Source: Gemmatimonas sp. (lineage in GTDB: Bacteria; Gemmatimonadota; Gemmatimonadetes; Gemmatimonadales; Gemmatimonadaceae). Taken from it: DNA of 64,000 nucleotides. Made by a program: the position numbers and the translations under genes. Positions 33,381 to 42,299 of this stretch are shown piece after piece (the stretch's first letter is position 1; every line of letters begins with the position of its first letter). The stretch is taken from assembly GCF_031426495.1 (NCBI RefSeq), contig NZ_JANPLK010000051.1, positions 62,001-126,000 of the forward strand. The letters are read 5' to 3'. The notes beneath the pieces are model-generated. The model made no database searches, was not told the DNA's origin, and saw only the letters and a list, made by a program, of their open reading frames with translations.

Positions 33381-34748
33381 TCATACGGTAGAAGCCTGTC
33401 GCCACTGTTGCAGGCGATCGCGCCACGCCCCGATACGTAACGGCAACGTCTCATCGCGCTGGGCGATGGTGCCGTTCGCGACCAGTTCGCGTCCCTCGAC
33501 GGTCACCAGCACTGCTTCCACCTTGCCGGCCAACGCGTGTACGAGGGCCACGGCGGGATCGAAGAGCGGCTGGGCGTCGTCGTGATCCAGCGGGAAGGCC
33601 GCCAGGTCGGCGTCCTTGCCCACTTCCAGCGTTCCGATGCGCGCGCCAAGGCCCAGCGCCTCGGCCCCGCCCCGCGTGGCCAGCGCGAGCGCCTCGTGGG
33701 CGGAGATGGCGTCGGGGGCGCCCACGCGCAGTGACGCAAAGAGCGTGGCCTGACGGGCTTCCCCCAGCAGATCCATGCGATCGTTGCTGGCCACCGAGTC
33801 GGTGCCGAGTCCGGTGCGGATGCCGTGCGCCAGCATGCGATCCAGCGGCGCGATGCCATGGCCCAGCTTCGCGTTGGAGATCGGACAGTGCACGATGGTC
33901 GCGCCGGCATCGGCGATGCGCGCCATGTCACGGTCGTCGGCCTGAATCACGTGAATCAGCAGCGGCCGGGCCGCCAACACGCCGGCCGCCTCGAGCAACG
34001 CAATCGGCGACTCGGCCTGCGGTGCCACCATGATGTCGCGCGCCCGCAGCCGGTCGGCGAATGGTCCCGCACCGTCTCGCACGAACAGCATCTCGGCCGC
34101 GCTCTCGGCCACGTGCACTGCCATCGGCAGCGACTCGCGCCGCGACAGCGCGGCCGTGGCCGCGAAGAGATCACGTGATACGGTGTAGGGCGCGTGCGGC
34201 GACACCCCCACGCGCACGAGTGCCGTATCGAGAGCGCGCGCCTCACCCACGCGGGCCGCAAGCTGCGCGATCGCGCCGTCGCACTGCGCGGGATCGGGGC
34301 CGAATACTTCCAGGTAGCCCACGCCGCGCACGCCGTACTCGCGCATCGCGGTGAGTGGCGCGCCGGAATCGGTGGTGTCGGCCAAGCAGGTAATACCGTT
34401 GCGCAGCGCTTCCCGGATGCCGGCCCGCGACGCATCAAGCAGCACGCTCTCGCTCATGAGATCGCGGCGCACCGTGGTGAGCGTGCGCAGCCAATCGCGG
34501 AAGTCGAGCCCCTCGAGAAAGCCGCGCAGCAACGTGAGCTCGAGATGCGAATGCGCGTTCACGAGGCCCGGCATGAGCACTGCATTGCCCAAAGCGATCG
34601 TGCGGACCACGCTGCTGTCCAAGGCGACCGCGCTCGCGGCACCCACGAACGCGATGCGTCCCGCCTCGACGAGCACCGCACCGTGGCGGATCGGCGCCGA
34701 TGAGATCGGCAACACCCAGTCCGCCGTGTACAGCGTCGGCGCACTCAC
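33381..34748 (-). CDS. Amidohydrolase, MTA/SAH deaminase or chlorohydrolase type
   Basis: A 455-residue metal-dependent deaminase of the MtaD/TrzN group, started at the GTG at 34748 (a longer frame to 34901 would run into the PBP gene). Metal ligands: His-x-His in MPGLVNAHSHLELTLL, His in MAVHVAESAAEM, His in LLIHVIQADDRD, His-Cys in TIVHCPISNAKLGHG and Asp in TGLGTDSVASNDRMDLL. Family members deaminate S-adenosylhomocysteine/5'-methylthioadenosine or related adenine compounds. The substrate here is not proven. The gene lies 7 bp after the PBP1A stop on the same strand. Confidence 0.86.
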   Translation of the reverse strand: MSAPTLYTADWVLPISSAPIRHGAVLVEAGRIAFVGAASAVALDSSVVRTIALGNAVLMPGLVNAHSHLELTLLRGFLEGLDFRDWLRTLTTVRRDLMSESVLLDASRAGIREALRNGITCLADTTDSGAPLTAMREYGVRGVGYLEVFGPDPAQCDGAIAQLAARVGEARALDTALVRVGVSPHAPYTVSRDLFAATAALSRRESLPMAVHVAESAAEMLFVRDGAGPFADRLRARDIMVAPQAESPIALLEAAGVLAARPLLIHVIQADDRDMARIADAGATIVHCPISNAKLGHGIAPLDRMLAHGIRTGLGTDSVASNDRMDLLGEARQATLFASLRVGAPDAISAHEALALATRGGAEALGLGARIGTLEVGKDADLAAFPLDHDDAQPLFDPAVALVHALAGKVEAVLVTVEGRELVANGTIAQRDETLPLRIGAWRDRLQQWRQASTV

Positions 34749-34755
34749 GTTACAC

Positions 34756-36912
34756 TCACTGCGGCGGAATTTTGAACGGGTTCGTGGAGTCCGCCTTGGC
34801 GCGCAGCTTGGCGACACTGTCCGTCGAGAGCAGCGTGCGCGGCGCCGGATCGGTGCACGTGCCCGTCGGCTCGGTGCCCTGCACGAAAAACTCCGTGGCA
34901 AGCGCCGTCATGCAGTTGCTGTTCGCGAGCTGTCCGGTGAGCGCATCGATTTCGCGCACCACGACGCCGTCGGGACGCGGCCAGTCCGGCGGTTGCGGCT
35001 TGCGACGATACACCTCGGTCATGAACGACGCCCACGCCGGCGACGCCAGCTCACCGCCCTGTGCATTCGACTTGATCTTCTGCGGTTTGTCGAAGCCCAT
35101 CCAGACGCCGGCCACCAGGTCGGCGGTGTAGCCGATGAACCACACGTCGGCGCCGTCGTTGGTGGTGCCCGTCTTCCCACCGGCGGGCACACGGAAGCCA
35201 GAACTCCAGATGCGCGCACCGGTGCCGCGCACCACCACGTCCTTCATCATGCTCACCATCAGCCACGCTTCCTCAGGCGACAGCACCGCTTCCCGCTCCG
35301 TCGTGGGCTGCCACACCACTTTGCCGTCGGCGTTTTCGACCTTGAAAATCGCGTGCGGTGTCGTGCGCAGGCCAAGGTTGGCGAACACCGAGTACGCAGC
35401 GATCATCTGCACCGGATACACGTCGGCCGACCCGATGAAGATGGACGGATAGGGCGGAATGGGCGTCGTGATGCCGAAGCGCTTCGCCATGGAAATCACA
35501 CTTCCGGCGCCGACCGCCATGCCGGTGCGGATCGCGGCCAGATTGCGCGACTGATACAACGCCTTCCGCATGGGCATATTGCCCATAAACTTCATATCGT
35601 AGTTCTGCGGCGTCCATGCTTCGCCGCTCATCTGGTCGAGCGAGATGGGCGAGTCGTCCACGATCTGCCCGGGGCTGAACCCCTCGTGCACGGCCGTCGC
35701 GTAGACAATCGGCTTGAAGGTCGAACCCGGCTGGCGGAGCGCCTGCACCGCGCGATTGAATTTCGAGTCGCCGAAGTCACGGCCACCAACCATGGCGCGC
35801 ACGGCACCACTGCGCGGATCAACCGCGACGAACGCGCCCTGCAGATACGGGGAGTTGGCCGCGCCACGCTCACCGCCCTCGGCCGACCGTGCGAGATACG
35901 CTTCGTAGGTGAGATGCGAGTACTTACCGTGACGTCCGGCCTCGATGGCCTGCAGCTGGTTCTCCAAGGCGCGTTCGGCGGCGCCCTGCATGTCGACATC
36001 GAGCGATGTATAAACCTTGTACCCTTCGTCGTAGAGTCCCTTGCCGAAGTGTTCCTCGAGCTCCTGGCGCACCCACTCCACGAAGTACGGTGCTACGTCG
36101 CCCGACTCGGTGCGCTCGGCCAGCTGCAGCGGATAGGCCTTGGCGAGCGAGGCATCGGCGTCGTTGATCGCGCCTTCGCGGCGCATCAGCTCGAGCACCG
36201 TGTTGCGGCGCAGGATCGCACGATCAGCGAACCGGCGCGGGTTGTAGCGCTCGGGGCCCTTCAGCAATCCGGCCAGCACGGCAGCTTCGGCCACACTGAC
36301 CTCGCGCACCGGCTTACCGAAGTAGCGCTGCGACGCGGTTTCCACGCCGTACGCGCCGTTGCCGAGGTATACCTGGTTCAGGTAGAGCTCGAGGATCTTG
36401 TCCTTCGTGTAGCGCTGCTCGATGGCACGGGCCACGCGCGCTTCCTTGATCTTGCGCAGCAGCGTCTTCTCGCGGGAAATGCGATCGGAAAAGACATTAC
36501 GGGCCAGCTGCATCGTGATCGTAGAGAAGCCCTGCACATAGCTGCCGGCTTTCACGTTGCGGGCGAGCGCACCGAACACGCGGTAGTAGTCGATGCCCGA
36601 GTGCGAGTAGAACCGGCGGTCTTCGGTGATGACGACCGCATCGCGCACATGCTTGGGGATATCCTGCAGCCGTACGAGCGTGCGACGCTCGAGACCGAGT
36701 TCCGTGATGAACCGGCCGTCGGCGGCGTACACCTTGGAGGTCTGGCGGGGCACATACTTCTCGAGCGAGGCGATCGACGGACAGCGTCCGTCCCGGCAGA
36801 TGACGCTCCAAGCGCCAAGCAGCCCGCCGGCACCGACCATGCCGCCGAAAATCCCAACCACGAGCAGCCACCCCAGCCACGGGCGCCGCGAAAGAACAGA
36901 GGAGAGAGCCAT
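34756..36912 (-). CDS. Penicillin-binding protein 1A (bifunctional transglycosylase/transpeptidase)
   Basis: A 718-residue class A PBP, started at the ATG at 36912 before the membrane anchor (RPWLGWLLVVGIFGGMVG); the longer start at 36993 would overlap the divergent tyrS. The glycosyltransferase domain (GT51) has VITEDRRFYSHSGIDYYR with the catalytic Glu, then RNVFSDRISREKTLLRKI. The transpeptidase domain has STFKPIVYATA (Ser-x-x-Lys), YQSRNLAAIR (Ser-x-Asn equivalent) and GGKTGTTNDGADVWF (Lys-Thr-Gly). It polymerises and cross-links peptidoglycan in the periplasm. The leader is shared with tyrS. Confidence 0.95.
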   Translation of the reverse strand: MALSSVLSRRPWLGWLLVVGIFGGMVGAGGLLGAWSVICRDGRCPSIASLEKYVPRQTSKVYAADGRFITELGLERRTLVRLQDIPKHVRDAVVITEDRRFYSHSGIDYYRVFGALARNVKAGSYVQGFSTITMQLARNVFSDRISREKTLLRKIKEARVARAIEQRYTKDKILELYLNQVYLGNGAYGVETASQRYFGKPVREVSVAEAAVLAGLLKGPERYNPRRFADRAILRRNTVLELMRREGAINDADASLAKAYPLQLAERTESGDVAPYFVEWVRQELEEHFGKGLYDEGYKVYTSLDVDMQGAAERALENQLQAIEAGRHGKYSHLTYEAYLARSAEGGERGAANSPYLQGAFVAVDPRSGAVRAMVGGRDFGDSKFNRAVQALRQPGSTFKPIVYATAVHEGFSPGQIVDDSPISLDQMSGEAWTPQNYDMKFMGNMPMRKALYQSRNLAAIRTGMAVGAGSVISMAKRFGITTPIPPYPSIFIGSADVYPVQMIAAYSVFANLGLRTTPHAIFKVENADGKVVWQPTTEREAVLSPEEAWLMVSMMKDVVVRGTGARIWSSGFRVPAGGKTGTTNDGADVWFIGYTADLVAGVWMGFDKPQKIKSNAQGGELASPAWASFMTEVYRRKPQPPDWPRPDGVVVREIDALTGQLANSNCMTALATEFFVQGTEPTGTCTDPAPRTLLSTDSVAKLRAKADSTNPFKIPPQ

Positions 36913-36980
36913 AGGTTGTCTGAAGGCTACCCGCTCACGCGGGGGCGCGCCAAGAGCCGGACCCGCGATAACTTGTGAGA

Positions 36981-38270
36981 ATGTCCGAGCCATCAGCCCC
37001 GATTTCCGAACTCGCCTGGCGCGAGCTGCTGTTCCAGCACACCGAAGGCCTTCCGGCCGCCTTCGCGGCGGGTCAGGTCACCGGCTACTGCGGATTCGAC
37101 CCCACCGCCTCCAGCCTGCACGTGGGCAACCTCGTGCCCGTCATGGGACTCGTCCATCTGCAAAGGGCCGGCCACCGACCCATCGCGCTGGTGGGCGGTG
37201 GCACGGGCATGATTGGCGACCCCAGCGGCCGGAGTAGCGAACGCATCTTGCAGACGCTGGAAACGATCGCCGAGAATGCCGAAGCGATCCGGATGCAATT
37301 GGCCAAGTTCCTCGATTTCGAGGGACCGAACGCCGCCAAGCTGGTGAACAACGCCGACTGGCTCACCAAGCTGTCGCTGCTCGACTTCCTGCGCGACACG
37401 GGCAAGCACTTCTCGATCAACTACATGCTGGCGAAGGACTCCGTGAAGTCGCGCCTGGAAAGCGGGCTGTCGTTCACGGAGTTCTCCTACATGCTGCTGC
37501 AGGCCCACGACTTCCTCGAGCTGCATCAGCGCGAGGGCGTGACGCTGCAGATCGGCGGCAGCGATCAGTGGGGCAACATCACGGCCGGTTTGGAACTGAT
37601 TCGCCGCACCACTAATGGCGACGCCAACGCGCTCACCTTCCCGCTGATCACCAACGCCGATGGCTCGAAGTTCGGCAAGAGCACCGGCGGCGGTTCGGTG
37701 TGGCTCGATCCGGCGCGCACGTCACCGTACAAGTTTTATCAGTTCTGGATCGGCGCCGACGACCGCGACGTGTCGCGCTACCTGCGCTTCTTCACGCTGC
37801 TGGATCGCGACACCATCGAAGCGCTCGATCAGTCGGTACGCACCACACCCGAGACGCGCGAGGCGCAGCGCGCGCTGGCCACGGAAGTGACCACCCGCGT
37901 GCACGGAGCCGAGGCGGCGCGGGTGGCGCAGGAAGTGTCGGCACTGTTGTTCGAGAAGGCCGATCCGCAGGGACTGTCCGACGCGGCGCTCGACGCGCTG
38001 CGACACGAGATTCCGTTCGTGACGTACACTGCGCCCGCCGACGGTCCAGCGCTTTCCGGGGGGATCGACGTATACGAGTGTCTGACGGCACTCGGCGTGG
38101 CGGCATCGCGCGGGGCAGCGAAGCGACTGCTTGAACAGGGTGGCGTCAGCATTAACGGTACGAAGCTGTCGGCGGCCGATCGTTTGATCAGCGAAGACCG
38201 GCTCCTACGCGGCCGTCATCTGCTGCTCAAGAAGGGCGCGCGCGAATTCGGGTTGGTGCAGGTCCCGTAA
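36981..38270 (+). CDS. tyrS: Tyrosyl-tRNA synthetase
   Basis: A 429-residue class I synthetase. The HIGH-type motif is ASSLHVGNLVPVMG and the KMSKS-type motif NADGSKFGKSTGG. Tyrosine-site residues appear in FTEFSYMLLQAHDFLELH and GGSDQWGNITAGLEL. A C-terminal S4 RNA-binding domain ends it (KRLLEQGGVSINGTKL, LRGRHLLLKKGAREFGL). The ATG at 36981 is preferred over the GTG two codons upstream. It is divergent from PBP1A across a 68-bp promoter region and is followed 45 bp later by ilvD. Length is typical. Confidence 0.97.
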   Translation: MSEPSAPISELAWRELLFQHTEGLPAAFAAGQVTGYCGFDPTASSLHVGNLVPVMGLVHLQRAGHRPIALVGGGTGMIGDPSGRSSERILQTLETIAENAEAIRMQLAKFLDFEGPNAAKLVNNADWLTKLSLLDFLRDTGKHFSINYMLAKDSVKSRLESGLSFTEFSYMLLQAHDFLELHQREGVTLQIGGSDQWGNITAGLELIRRTTNGDANALTFPLITNADGSKFGKSTGGGSVWLDPARTSPYKFYQFWIGADDRDVSRYLRFFTLLDRDTIEALDQSVRTTPETREAQRALATEVTTRVHGAEAARVAQEVSALLFEKADPQGLSDAALDALRHEIPFVTYTAPADGPALSGGIDVYECLTALGVAASRGAAKRLLEQGGVSINGTKLSAADRLISEDRLLRGRHLLLKKGAREFGLVQVP

Positions 38271-38315
38271 GCGCGTCCTGCTGACTGGTCTCCACCCCTC
38301 CGAGTACCCAACCGC

Positions 38316-40025
38316 ATGGATAAGTCGAACCTCCCGAGTCGTCATACGACCGTAGGCCCCGAGCGCGCACCCCATCGCTCGTACTACTACGCGATGGGCC
38401 TCGACGAAGCACAGATCGCGCAGCCGATCGTCGGTGTCGTCTCCAGCTGGAACGAGGCGGCACCGTGCAACATCTCGCTGCGCCGACAGGCCGAGGCGGC
38501 CAAGCGTGGCGTGGCGGCGGCAGGCGGTACGCCGCGGGAGTTCACCACGATCACGGTGACTGACGGCATCGCCATGGGACACGCCGGCATGAAGTCGTCG
38601 CTGGTGAGTCGCGAAACGATTGCCGACTCGGTCGAGCTTACGGTTCGCGGCCACACCTACGACGCGCTGGTGGCCATCGGCGGCTGCGACAAGGCGTTGC
38701 CCGGCCTCATGATGGCAATGGTGCGCCTCGACGTGCCGTCGGTATTCCTGTACGGCGGCTCGATCATGCCGGGGCGCTATCAGGGACGCGATGTCACGGT
38801 GCTCGACGTGTTCGAAGGCGTGGGCAAGCATTCGGCGGGCAAGATGACGTTGGACGAGCTCACCGCACTCGAGAAGGTCGCCTGCCCGGGCGCCGGTTCG
38901 TGCGGCGGCCAATATACCGCCAACAGCATGGCCTACGTGTCGGAAGCGATCGGCCTCGCGCTGCCGGGATCGGCCAGTCCGCCAGCGGTGCTGGAGTCAC
39001 GTGACGTGTACGCCGAACGCGCCGGTGAAGCGGTGATGCGCCTGCTGCGCGATGGTCCGCGCCCGCGCCAGATCGTGACGCGCCGGTCACTCGAGAATGC
39101 GGCGGCGGTGGTGGCGGCAACGGGCGGCAGCACGAACGCCACGCTTCATCTGCCGGCGCTGGCGCACGAAGCCGGGATCGCGTTCGACCTGTTCGATGTG
39201 GCTGAAGTGTTCGCGCGCACCCCACTCTTGGCCGACCTCAAGCCGGGCGGCAAGTACCTCGCGAAGGACGTGCACGACATCGGCGGTGTGTCGATCATCC
39301 TCAAGGCGCTGCTCGATGGCGGATATCTGCACGGCGACTGCATCACGGTGACAGGGCGCACGTTGGCCGAGAACCTGGCCGACGTCATACTGCCTGAGGG
39401 GCAAGACGTGGTGATGCCGGTATCGCGCGCGATCTCCATGACCGGCGGTTTGATCGGCATGCGCGGCAACCTCGCGCCCGATGGCGCGATCGTGAAAGTG
39501 GCCGGACTGCATACGCGCCTGTTCAGCGGCCCGGCGCGTGTGTTCGACAGCGAGGAAGACGCCTTCGCGGCGGTCACCGAACGCCGCTACGAGGCCGGCG
39601 ACGTGATCATCATCCGCTACGAAGGCCCGCGCGGCGGACCGGGCATGCGCGAGATGCTGTCCACCACCTCAGCGATTTACGGACAGGATATGGGCGACAA
39701 AGTCGCGCTCATTACCGACGGCCGTTTCAGCGGCGCCACGCGCGGGCTGTGCATCGGCCACGTGGGCCCGGAAGCCGCGCTGGGCGGCCCGATCGGCCTG
39801 CTACGCGATGGCGACATTATCGACATCGATGCCAACGCCGGCACGATGTCGGTACGGTTGTCCGACGAAGAACTGGCCGCTCGTCGAGCGGTATGGGAGC
39901 CGCGGCGGCACAATTTCCAGTCGGGCGCGATCTGGCGCTACGCGCAGACGGTGAGTCCGGCGCGGTACGGCGCCGTGGTGCATCCCGGCGGGGCGGCGGA
40001 GACGCACAATTATTTTGAGAGTTAG
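38316..40025 (+). CDS. ilvD: Dihydroxy-acid dehydratase
   Basis: A 569-residue Fe-S dehydratase that converts 2,3-dihydroxy-3-methyl acids to the 2-oxo acids in isoleucine and valine synthesis. Cluster-binding and active-site blocks are AIGGCDKALPGLMMAMVR, CPGAGSCGGQYTANSMAY, MTGGLIGMRGNLAPDGA and ITDGRFSGATRGLCIGHVGP. The size fits the shorter [2Fe-2S] class. It stands alone here with no other ilv genes, starting 45 bp after tyrS. The stop is followed by a large heptamer/hairpin element at 40047-40207. Confidence 0.97.
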   Translation: MDKSNLPSRHTTVGPERAPHRSYYYAMGLDEAQIAQPIVGVVSSWNEAAPCNISLRRQAEAAKRGVAAAGGTPREFTTITVTDGIAMGHAGMKSSLVSRETIADSVELTVRGHTYDALVAIGGCDKALPGLMMAMVRLDVPSVFLYGGSIMPGRYQGRDVTVLDVFEGVGKHSAGKMTLDELTALEKVACPGAGSCGGQYTANSMAYVSEAIGLALPGSASPPAVLESRDVYAERAGEAVMRLLRDGPRPRQIVTRRSLENAAAVVAATGGSTNATLHLPALAHEAGIAFDLFDVAEVFARTPLLADLKPGGKYLAKDVHDIGGVSIILKALLDGGYLHGDCITVTGRTLAENLADVILPEGQDVVMPVSRAISMTGGLIGMRGNLAPDGAIVKVAGLHTRLFSGPARVFDSEEDAFAAVTERRYEAGDVIIIRYEGPRGGPGMREMLSTTSAIYGQDMGDKVALITDGRFSGATRGLCIGHVGPEAALGGPIGLLRDGDIIDIDANAGTMSVRLSDEELAARRAVWEPRRHNFQSGAIWRYAQTVSPARYGAVVHPGGAAETHNYFES

Positions 40026-40046
40026 GGGTGGTCGGCTGACGCCGTA

Positions 40047-40207
40047 ACTGAAAACTCCCTAGTGAGCAGGGGGGAGGGTGTCAGGGGGGAGTACGCAGGT
40101 TGACCTGCGCGCCGTTCACCTGCCTCCTCGGTCCTGATACCCTCCTCCCTGCTTACTAGGGAGTTTGCAGTTTGCAGTTTGCAGTTTTCAGTTCTCAGTT
40201 TTCAGTT
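40047..40207. repeat. Large hairpin with heptamer tail downstream of ilvD
   Basis: Arms at 40053-40085 and 40133-40165 (AACTCCCTAGTGAGCAGG and CCTGCTTACTAGGGAGTT at the outer ends) pair over about 33 bp. The three internal mismatches are all G opposite T, so the RNA could pair throughout by G-U. A small inner hairpin (GCAGGT/ACCTGC) lies at 40095-40108. The right side continues in 7-bp units (xxCAGTT: TGCAGTT three times, then TTCAGTT, CTCAGTT, TTCAGTT). The arm sequence recurs inside the ABC permease gene at 53813-53866. Confidence 0.85.
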
Positions 40208-40226
40208 TCCCGTGTGCGTCGGCCGC

Positions 40227-41021
40227 TCAACGCTCCGCCGACACTACCGCATCCACATGATGCACATGCAGCGTCAACGCGCGTGCGAACGCTACAAAAC
40301 CGACGGTGCTGGCCAATGCCCGCGCTGCCAAATCACCCACGGCGAGACGCACGACGGGAATGAGGCCTTGCTTCAGCACGTGGCGCACGAGGGCGTGGAG
40401 CACGGCGCGGCCGTAGCCCATCCGCCGATGTTGGGGCGACACCAGCACGCGTACACGAGCCAGCCGTCCTTCCGGCGCATCGACGGTGGCCAACGCCACG
40501 AGCACGCCGCCCTGAAGGGCGCCAACCCGGTGGGGCGAGTCGACGTTGCCGCCGCCTTCGTTCCACTCCGACGGCGACACATCGTGGCGCAGCATGTCGA
40601 GTACATCGCGGCGAGGATCGTACACCAGCATGCCCGCGATCCACGGGACCGGAGTGATCGTGCACTCGTCGAGCAGTGCGACGGCAGCGGGGTCCTCGCT
40701 CACGGTCAGTCGCGCGGAACGCAGTTCGATCACCGAGCCTGGCGAAGCCTCGAGGCGCGTGATGGCGATCAGCTCCTGGACTTCAGACGGATCGAGGCCA
40801 AGGTCGATCTCGTCCTCGCAGGGCACCGACACCAGGCCGACCGCGTCACGCACGAATGTCCGCACGACCGGCTGGTCGTCGCCGAGTCGCTGGACGGTCG
40901 CGACCCGATGTCGCTCGAGAAAGCCAACCGGACATCCGAGCGGCATCGCACAGGACCGCAGCGCGTCCGCCACGCTGCGTGTGGCGAGTGAGGACCGAAG
41001 GTCTTTGGAAGAGTTCGACAT
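40227..41021 (-). CDS. GNAT-family N-acetyltransferase
   Basis: A 264-residue protein. The N-terminal half (residues 1-140) is a separate domain of unknown type, possibly a degenerate GNAT. The C-terminal half holds the acetyl-CoA site: VRVLVSPQHRRMGYGRAVLHAL with the Arg/Gln-x-x-Gly-x-Gly loop, preceded by GGVLVALATVDAPEG and followed by LAARALASTVGFVAFARALT. Substrate (amine, protein or antibiotic) cannot be told. It is on the minus strand downstream of the aminotransferase, 49 bp away, and converges with ilvD across the hairpin element. Confidence 0.8.
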   Translation of the reverse strand: MSNSSKDLRSSLATRSVADALRSCAMPLGCPVGFLERHRVATVQRLGDDQPVVRTFVRDAVGLVSVPCEDEIDLGLDPSEVQELIAITRLEASPGSVIELRSARLTVSEDPAAVALLDECTITPVPWIAGMLVYDPRRDVLDMLRHDVSPSEWNEGGGNVDSPHRVGALQGGVLVALATVDAPEGRLARVRVLVSPQHRRMGYGRAVLHALVRHVLKQGLIPVVRLAVGDLAARALASTVGFVAFARALTLHVHHVDAVVSAER

Positions 41022-41070
41022 CGTACTGCAAACATGGCAGGTTCGGACTCAGGGTCCAATAGGCAGCCTT

Positions 41071-42222
41071 TTAATTGTCAAGAATTTTCAGTACCTGCTC
41101 GATCTCGGTGATGGTGTTGTAGCAGTGCGGCGCCAGTCGGATCGCGCCTTCCCGGACCGTATGCGTGATGTGTGCCGCACTAAGCCGCTTGGCCATCGCG
41201 CCCAGAGACTCGGAGGCGAACGAAATCACCCCGGCTCGGCGAGCGGGGTCCGCCGGCGTCACCAACCGGACGTCGGGGCGCGACTGCGCCCACTCGACGA
41301 TCCGCGTGCCAAGTGACGTGATGTGGGCCGACACCGCGTCCACCCCGAGGTCGAGCAGGATCCGCGTCGACGCGTTGGACACCGCAAAGTCGTGATAGGC
41401 GAGCGTGACCACCTCAAAGCGCCGCGCATCGTCGAAGAAGTCGTAGTCGTAGTCGGTGAGACGCGTGTAGTCGGTGGACGACTTCATGCACGCCCATCCC
41501 ACGTCGATCGGATCGATGGCGGTGACCAGCTCGCGCCGCACGTACACGAAGCCGGTGCCCCATGGGCTGAGCTGCCACTTCTGGGCGCCGCTGGCGAAGA
41601 TGTCGATGGGCAGGGCGTGCAGATCGATCGGGCGCACGCCGCACCCCTGAATGCCGTCCACGATGAAGAACACGCCGCGCGCACGGCAGGCGGCACCGAT
41701 ACGGGCGAGATCGGCGACAAACCCCGTGGCGAACTGCACCCAGGAGACGACCACGGCCACCACGTCGGGGCGCGCGATGGCGGCGATCAGTGCATCCTCG
41801 TCGGGGAGTCCGTGCCTCCGCGGAATGAGCTCGAGGTTGATGCCGCGCGACCCCAGCGCCTGAAAGGGATAGACGCAGCTCGGAAACTCGCCGTCGAAGG
41901 TGAGAATCGTGCCGGGTCGCAAGGGCAGCGCGCGGGCGGCGAGATTCAGCCCGTACGTCGTGTTGGGCATGAGAGCGATTTCGTCGGCGTCGGCACCGAC
42001 CAGCGCCGCAAACTGCGCGCGCGCCGTGGAGGCCGCATCGAGCATCCATTGGAACGGCAGCAAGTGCGGCTGCGCCCGCATTCGGCTCCACGTATTCGCC
42101 ACCTCGACCGCGGCGGCCGGCATCGGCCCCACGCTCGCGGCATTCAGGAAGATCGCTGGATCGTCGGCCATCCAGGCGTACTCGCGGGCGCGGAGTGCGG
42201 CGGCGTCGTGCGATGTGGTCAT
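41071..42222 (-). CDS. Class V aminotransferase (cysteine desulfurase/isopenicillin N epimerase type)
   Basis: A 383-residue PLP enzyme. Blocks: NAASVGPMPAAAVEVANTW (N-terminal anchor), LMPNTTYGLNLAARAL, VAVVVSWVQFATGFVADLA, FFIVDGIQGCGVRPIDL (Asp contacting the pyridine nitrogen) and FASGAQKWQLSPWGTGFVYV with the Schiff-base Lys. The normal catalytic cysteine loop of desulfurases is not visible near the C-terminus, so an epimerase, kynureninase-like or lyase role is more likely than sulfur transfer. Substrate unknown. The gene starts 72 bp after the OppC-type permease stop. Confidence 0.82.
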   Translation of the reverse strand: MTTSHDAAALRAREYAWMADDPAIFLNAASVGPMPAAAVEVANTWSRMRAQPHLLPFQWMLDAASTARAQFAALVGADADEIALMPNTTYGLNLAARALPLRPGTILTFDGEFPSCVYPFQALGSRGINLELIPRRHGLPDEDALIAAIARPDVVAVVVSWVQFATGFVADLARIGAACRARGVFFIVDGIQGCGVRPIDLHALPIDIFASGAQKWQLSPWGTGFVYVRRELVTAIDPIDVGWACMKSSTDYTRLTDYDYDFFDDARRFEVVTLAYHDFAVSNASTRILLDLGVDAVSAHITSLGTRIVEWAQSRPDVRLVTPADPARRAGVISFASESLGAMAKRLSAAHITHTVREGAIRLAPHCYNTITEIEQVLKILDN

Positions 42223-42264
42223 GGGATGCTCTTCGGAAAAGCCCGAGTGCGGGGAAGACGACGG

Positions 42265-42299
42265 ATCTGTCTATGAATCTGTCTATGTATCTGTCTACG
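42265..42299 (+). repeat. 12-bp tandem repeat between the aminotransferase and permease genes
   Basis: ATCTGTCTATGA, ATCTGTCTATGT and ATCTGTCTACGG follow one another in 42266-42301, ending over the permease stop codon. The unit length matches the 12-bp repeats inside the N-terminus of the same permease gene. Confidence 0.75.

Noticed and set aside
34351..36978. An 875-codon plus-strand open frame opposite the amidohydrolase and PBP genes
   Set aside because: It is antisense to two well-supported genes and has no family-like motifs; long antisense frames are expected in high-GC codon usage.
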